A stretch of DNA of 64,000 nt from Ahaetulla prasina (lineage: Eukaryota; Chordata; Lepidosauria; Squamata; Colubridae): assembly GCF_028640845.1 (NCBI RefSeq), contig NC_080548.1:21901821-21965820 (forward strand), read 5' to 3'. Positions 57,837-64,000 of this stretch are shown one piece after another. Numbering within the stretch: position 1 is the stretch's first letter; every line of letters starts with the position of its first letter. The translations under genes were made by a program, and so were the position numbers. A model generated the notes under the pieces. The model had not been told where the DNA came from and ran no database searches. It saw only the letters and a program-made list of their open reading frames with translations.

Positions 57837-60704
57837 GAATAGTCTACCCTCAGTCAAAGAAACTGAGTGATTTGGGCCAGTCATTCTCATTCAGCTCCAC
57901 CTACTTCACAGACTTGGGAAAAATAGCAGAAGAAACTATGTTCATTGCTGGAGCTTCTGTGACAAAAAGTGAGATATCAATTAAATATATAAGGTTTTGC
58001 TAATACAGTATAATGATGAAGATAGTGCATATTTGTTAAGAGACCATTCTTGAGTTGCTTATTGCTGATATTCTTTGCAAATTTGCTTTGATTATTTATT
58101 TAGATATTTGTTTTTCCCATTTAAAAGAATGTTTTTATAGCGAGAATAGTGGGATCATGAGTTATTTCCTGGTAAACCTGTATTCATATTGTAACTCTTC
58201 ATACCAGTAAAACTTTGTAGACTTATTTGAATCTTCTAAATCTTTTTACATTGAGGAAGTGTAATGTGAATTGAGTGCACCGATAATCTTTTGGTACTTA
58301 TTAGTTGGGTAAAACTGTCACTTCTGTCATAATGAGAGTTGTACTTCACATCTAGACAGCACCAGTTTGATGAAGATATATTTAGAAAAAATACTTGCTC
58401 TTGTTCTTTTTTGTTCTCCAAATATTTTCTTCTTTACTTTGGTAGCATTGCTGTTTTGTTGTGGAAGAGACTTTAAAGGGCATTTCTGTCATTAGAACAA
58501 CAAAAATATCTAGAAGAAATGTATATTGTTTAAGTTGATCAAATTCACACCACTATTTGTTGGATAATAGTCTTGCTGTTATCTCTATAAAACTATTTAA
58601 TTTTTGTTCATCTTGAATTATGTTCCTCATTTAAGGTATGTGAAGCCGTACACAAGTTATAAATCAAAATAATTCTGTCAGAAGGTTGGAAAAGCTTCTT
58701 TTGAGGCACCATAAGAGGGTACAGTGCTACTGAGTAGAAGTGGGCGCAAAACAGAAAATGTGTTACATTTATAAGACAAACACTTTGTAATGTGGGAGTT
58801 AAGGGACATTCCCGGATAGGATGTGGTCCAGCCTCATCCAAGCTCAAAATTAGATCTTTTTGACTGTTCTGTGTTTTAACTTAGGAAAAAAAATGCAGAG
58901 ATGTCTTATAAGGTGAATAAGGCAAAACTTCTCTTCCCTTCTTCTCCTTCTTTTTGAGTAGTTGCCACAGGGCTTGAATTTAAGCACAGTCAGTTTATCT
59001 TGCTTTCTCCCCATTTTTCTTTTCCAATAGCTGCTGTTGATGGCCTTGCTTTTCCCCCACTATGGAAGACCTCATGCCTCTCTTGCCTCTGGGTACCCAA
59101 GAGGGTATCCATCCTTTGCATATCCCTATTACTGTGCTGTTACAAGAAATAACCTTAATTATTTGTGAGAAATTGTTTTTCAGTTAGATACCCTCAAACT
59201 AATGGGATTCAGATGTTATCTTAGGAGGTGATGGGAATTGTACTCCAACACATCTGCAGAGCATCAAGTTGGGGGTGCTTTGTATAAGACCGGCTTATAC
59301 CATTGGTATTTCGTTGGGGATGTTATTTGGAACCTTGACACTCAGTAAGCTTTTGTTGTATAAATACACTGATTTTGGGTGACATGAAGTTTTATAAAAA
59401 TAGGGCTGTGATTTAAAACTTAATGCTGCAGCTTGAAAGAAATGTAAGATTTATTGGACATTTTGCAAAAATAGTAGAAATTAATGATATTTAATATGCT
59501 CACAGTAGTATAGTATACATATCTGCAACCAAAATTCATCTTGTAATGCAAGTTCTGCAGTTTTATGATTATGGCTTGCTAAATGGTTTCTTGACATTGA
59601 TGTAGTGGTTGTTTTAAAGCAAGCTGGAGTATGGGTTAATTTTTTATTTTGACTTGCTTCTAATTATAATGAATGCTTCTGTTTGGAGGGATGCCTTTAA
59701 GTTTCATGAGGTATATGAAGAGCTAGTTATAGTATTCATAATTTAAAAGTCATAACCTTCATTTTGTATCTTTTAAATTGAATTGAATGTTTTAGTAAAT
59801 TCAAGGTTGTTTATCTTTCTGCTAATATGACCCAGTCAATCTTTATCTTTAGCAGGGTTTATATTGCCTGTCTGTTGTGGCCGAATAACAAACTCCAGAT
59901 CAATACCATCAAATAGGAATTAGAAAACTTCACAAAAATCATTTGAAAAGATAGCGGGGTTTTTTAATTGGTATTTGCCATCTTACTGACTTTTGCATCA
60001 AATCTTACCTATTGATACTAAAAATTGAAAGTGCAGTCTTTCCTTTAATCTCTAATATGTGACATGCAGAGTTTAATACAAGTTCATCTTGTTGGTATGT
60101 GATGTGCAATTTGTTTATTGACTGTTCTACTTGTGCAAACTTAATGTGGCATATTCTTTTTTTCAAAAAAAGTTCCGGAAATCAGTGTGTGTTGAAGCTG
60201 TATGGTGTCTCTTATGTAACAAAATATTGATTTTGAGCATGGAAGGAAGCCAGAAAAATATGGGAAAGATGGAAAGCAAGTATTGATTGACATTTGTATA
60301 TTTAGCTGGCCTTGTAGAACTTTATACTGAATACACTGATCAAAAATTTCTGTGAGGCCAAGGGAATAATGGCAGATATTTGTGCATTCCAGTATCCTTC
60401 CCCCCCTTACGATAACATAAATTAATCACACAAAAATAAAAAGTAGATTCTTTGTACATGAAGTGTACTTCATGAAGTACACTTAAAATTGCTCATTTTT
60501 CCATGTACATGCTCCACAGTATTTCAGGACTGTATTTTCTGTTGAAATTAGGCGAGCTGTATTATAAAGGCTTTAAATAAACAATTAATGCAAGTCACTG
60601 GCAGTATGTTTACAGTTAGTTTAGATAAATGCATTGTCCTTCAAATTAGTTATTTCTGGCTTTATGTAATATAGCTCCTGAATTTTTTCCAGCAGCATAA
60701 TAAA

Positions 60705-60861
60705 ATGGCTAATCAGGTGAATGGTAATGCGGTACAGTTAAAAGAAGAGGAAGAACCAATGGATACTTCCAGTGTTACTCACACAGAACACTACAAGACA
60801 CTGATAGAGGCAGGCCTCCCACAGAAGGTGGCAGAAAGACTTGATGAAATATTTCAGACAG
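60705..60861 (+). CDS. HNRNPR: HNRNPR first coding exon
   Basis: Residues 1-52 plus one base of G53, ending FQTG across the GTATAA donor. Acceptor CCAG at 60689-60692. Confidence 0.93.
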
Positions 60862-63374
60862 GTATAATATGCATTTCTTGTTTCTGATTGGTTATAAAAG
60901 TGAAGGCAAAAAAAAGCAAATTTTTTAGGCTTTAAAAGATGAAAACTGCTGTATTTTGCACTGTGTAGCTATGAATGTACTGCTGCTTTCACTTTGAGGT
61001 TGAATATATTGACGGTACCTTAGGTCTTTAGGACACTGTAACTGTTTCATAGACTCTCCCAAATAAAAGAGGACATTGCTGCCTACTGAACTGTATTTTT
61101 TTCCCCAACATTATAATAATTTGCTTCTACTTTGCTACCATCACCAATTTATGGTGCTTAGACTAAACATAGTATTTCAGTAGGTGGTTTAAGGAGGGGA
61201 AGTAGCTTGCTTGGCTTGTTTTGAGTCTATATGTTTGTCTATATCCTAGTGAATAGTATTAATTTATTTAAGTCATCATACTGAAGTATTTAGTTTTATG
61301 ATAATTGCTTGAATCATATTTATCTTACTTGGAACAAGTGGCTTGTGTATTTTAAAAAGAGAACACAAAAGAATTTTAGGATGCACCTACCCTTTTGCTG
61401 TGAAAAGAGACAATTTCTCTTCTTTAGTTTGTGTGTGGCGAATATAGTTAGATAAGTAAATAGAATTCCTTCATGCCCTTGCCTCAGATATTTCAGAGAG
61501 AAGATTTAACCTGTCTTCTTTTTCTAAAGTCCTAGAATGTTTTTTTTTTTTTTTGCAAGTTTAAGATAATTCAAAAGAATACCATGTCTGTCTTTATTAT
61601 GATGGTATTTTGACTCAGGTGATAATCTGTCTCCAAAGACAGTGCCAATGAATGTCTGATATGGTAGTGCTGTCTCCTTAGAGAGATACTTCTGTAGGGT
61701 TGAACTAAGCTGATATTCACATAGTGGCTTGAGTATAGTTGTTCGAAAAGGGAATGTAAAGATACAAGTTCATACTAAAACGTTACTGCCTGGCTTCAAT
61801 ATATTTGTAGAGATGTATCTCCATGTGTAAAATTTAACATTTTAACCCATTTGGGTCTGTTAATGCAGTTGGATACTTCTCATTTCATGCCTAGATAATT
61901 AAAAATATTTTCATGATTTTTAATCATCTTGAGTTTTGTCCATGTACAAGCGATGCAGGGCCTTTCCACCATTGCAGGATCAACTCTGAAATTGCAATCT
62001 CATGACTCTGCTTCTGTATTTTGTGCTTTAGAGTAGGGTGTGTCAGTATTAAAAACTTTAAATATTAAAAACACATACATTATATTTCTTGAAAGATTGT
62101 ACCAATATCTGACATTACACCATTTAAATGCAACTTTAATGGAACTTGCAATGCTCTACATTTTTATAATGTGTACTTTTAAGTCTTTCATTATAGAGAA
62201 GAAACCGTATCCAAAGCTTTCAGCGTATGTGTATCAGGGCTAGTCCTACTGTATGTAGTAGGTCTGTACCTGTGCGCTCAAAATTAAGGTATTGAAAGTG
62301 CATAACAGGGCTCGAAATAATGGAAAGGAAAGGGATGGCAAAAAAGAAAAAAATGTAATTGTAATACCTACTTTTTGTAGACATGGGGGAAAAAATAATG
62401 TTTTCTGATGAAGAGTGGGAGGTGGGCTATATAAATTATTCCAAGTAACTGGCGCAGCACATTGTGGTGAAATGATGGAATTGTTTCCTTATCTATGACT
62501 TGTAATGGCTCCATTTGAAAGAAATTAAAAGCTGTGAAAACCGATTTTGTTTTTAGAAATCTGAGCCAGAGCCTGTTATTTCAAACCCTGATATGTAAGA
62601 TTATTTTGCTTCCGAAAGTATTCCAAAATTTGTGGGAAAATTAACTTTTAACCTGTAGTATGACATTATTAATTAGTTAAATAATATTATTTTGATTTTA
62701 GCAAAGCGCAGTAGGTTTTTTGAAACTAACTTGTCTTTATATAGTTAAATAGGAATCTGTAATGTTTTTCTATTTTTAATTTTTTTAGGATTGGTATCTT
62801 ATATTGATCTTGATGAGAGAGCAATAGATGCTCTCAGGGAATTTAACGAAGAAGGCGCCCTCTCTGTATTACAGCAATTTAAGGAAAGTGACCTGTCGCA
62901 TGTACAGGTAAGGTAAGAGCTTCTGTGGTGTGAACAAATAAGCCCACAGTGTAGTGTGGTGCAGCAAATATGAACAAATGTGCCTGAATTCAGATTTAAT
63001 TTTTTTTTCCACAGCAAGACTGTGTTTCCATTCAAATATTAAAAGTAAAATATAGCATTGCATGTGAGTATTAGTGCCTTGTATTAGCCTGGTAATTGAA
63101 CTGCTGATTTGTTTTAATATTATCAAGTGATTTAATATATCAAGTGATGTTATATTCAAGATACTGGTTGGTTCTCAGGACATAACTAAGCATTATTCAA
63201 CCTTCAGTGACTTCAGATTATTTTTAATGCCTTCTGCTTCACTTCTTTCATTAATTATATCCACAGAACAAAAGTGCATTTTTATGTGGAGTTATGAAGA
63301 CTTATAGACAGAGAGAGAAACAAGGAAGCAAAGTACAAGAATCAACAAAAGGGCCAGACGAAGCAAAAATTAAG
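60705..63374 (+). CDS. HNRNPR: Heterogeneous nuclear ribonucleoprotein R, N-terminal part (gene runs off the right edge)
   Basis: HNRNPR is a nuclear RNA-binding protein of the SYNCRIP family, acting in mRNA processing and transport. Exons 60705-60861, 62789-62907 and 63267-63374 join in phase to residues 1-128. They start MANQVNGNAVQLKEEEEPMD and contain EAGLPQKVAERLDEIF, the acidic N-terminal unit, and KTYRQREKQGSKVQ. The match to mammalian HNRNPR is almost residue for residue; the leading MANQVNGNA separates it from SYNCRIP in my recollection. The three RRMs and RGG region lie beyond 64000. The start is the first ATG after the acceptor. Transcribed away from ATP5IF1 on the same strand. Confidence 0.93.
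60862..62788 (+). other. HNRNPR intron 2
   Basis: 1.9 kb, AT-rich, strikingly free of the SINE/LINE/MITE insertions seen elsewhere. No other gene recognised. Confidence 0.7.
62789..62907 (+). CDS. HNRNPR: HNRNPR second coding exon
   Basis: Completes G53 and encodes 54-92, LVSYIDLDERAIDALREF to ESDLSHVQ, then GTAAGG. Two substitutions (A to S, V to I) relative to human as recalled. Confidence 0.94.
63267..63374 (+). CDS. HNRNPR: HNRNPR third coding exon
   Basis: Residues 93-128, NKSAFLCGVMKTYRQREK to DEAKIK, phase 0, GTAATA donor. The next exon is not in the window. Confidence 0.94.
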
Positions 63375-64000
63375 GTAATATATACACAGGTATTAATAGG
63401 AAACCAAATAAAAGTGGAACTTATTCTCAGGAGTAAAGAACTGTATCACAAAATGAATTCCTCCATTAGTTCCTTTTATAATAAACTCTTACTATTACAA
63501 ATGTAGATTGGCAGAAATATCTAAAATATAAGACAATGTTGCCTTCTAACGTAAATTTTGCAAATTTTAAGATTTTATAGGGAAAAAAATGGGTACTGAG
63601 AAAAGTTACCGAAATCTTGGTGGTTGTTTTTTAATTTTCAGTTTCTAGCAGCTGTATATTTGGCATGACATATGTAGCTGTTTTATTACATGCACTATTT
63701 TAATGCCTGATAATAAAGATTGAAAATCCCCTCTCTTGCATTTTTTCCAATTTGGAGAGCATGACAAGGCTATTTACTATACTAAGACAGTTTATTGTCT
63801 ATTGTTAGCCACCTTCCCCTTAGTGAAGATTTTGTGTCTTCAGCACAGTGCATATGATAGAGGTAAAGTTTCAACCTGCCACGGAAAAATAACTGGCAAG
63901 CTTAATAGAAAATACTAAATACTACATCTTGGGGGCACTGGGGTGGGGGAGTATCATCTGGCACCCCATAACTGATCTCACAAAGGCCACAAAATTGCCC
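63375..64000 (+). other. HNRNPR intron 4 start (partial)
   Basis: AT-rich sequence after the third coding exon to the window edge. No exon or repeat recognised. Confidence 0.6.

Larger units (their letters stand above)
53139..60692 (+). other. HNRNPR intron 1
   Basis: 7.5-kb intron holding an inverted CR1 tail, an inverted L2-like LINE, a 49-bp triplication, a SINE and two adjacent palindromic MITEs. No coding exon recognised within it. Confidence 0.6.

Overview
The window is a piece of a squamate nuclear chromosome, almost certainly from a snake. The repeats show this. CR1-type LINE tails end in (ATTCT)n, the microsatellite-seeding 'Snake1' type described from snakes. There are five tRNA-derived SINEs of Sauria type, a Bov-B/RTE fragment, an L2-like LINE, LTR elements and many small hAT and TA-flanked DNA transposons. 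Host genes are split into short exons with long introns and CpG-island promoters. Nothing bacterial or plasmid-like is present, and most of the DNA is intron or intergenic.

Left to right: (1) 1-5760 is the 5' end of EYA3 on the minus strand. A CpG-island promoter with a non-coding first exon lies at about 5412-5640, and the first coding exon is at 660-761; the rest of the gene lies left of the window. (2) PTAFR, the platelet-activating-factor receptor, is a single intact coding exon on the minus strand at 10025-11101. (3) About 18.9 kb of repeat-rich intergenic DNA follows. (4) DNAJC8 is complete on the minus strand: nine coding exons between 30677 and 45771, 250 codons, every splice phase matching. 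(5) ATP5IF1, the mitochondrial ATP synthase inhibitor, is complete on the plus strand: three exons between 48361 and 50457, 115 codons. (6) The 5' part of HNRNPR is on the plus strand: a CpG-island non-coding exon near 53138 and coding exons at 60705-60861, 62789-62907 and 63267-63374 (residues 1-128), continuing beyond the right edge.

The genes do not form a pathway; they are a synteny block. EYA3-PTAFR-DNAJC8-ATP5IF1 is the order and orientation known from human chromosome 1p35. HNRNPR next to ATP5IF1 is not the human arrangement, so an evolutionary breakpoint lies between about 50.5 and 53 kb.

The most interesting structure is in the mobile elements. At least eight copies of a short palindromic hAT-type element are present, most with readable 8-bp target duplications centred on TA. 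A second, larger hAT family has perfect internal hairpins and one copy with an internal minisatellite. There are three clear nested insertions. Three LTR copies keep the same reading frame from their first bases. I found no CRISPR array, tRNA gene, rRNA gene or convincing wholly new host gene.
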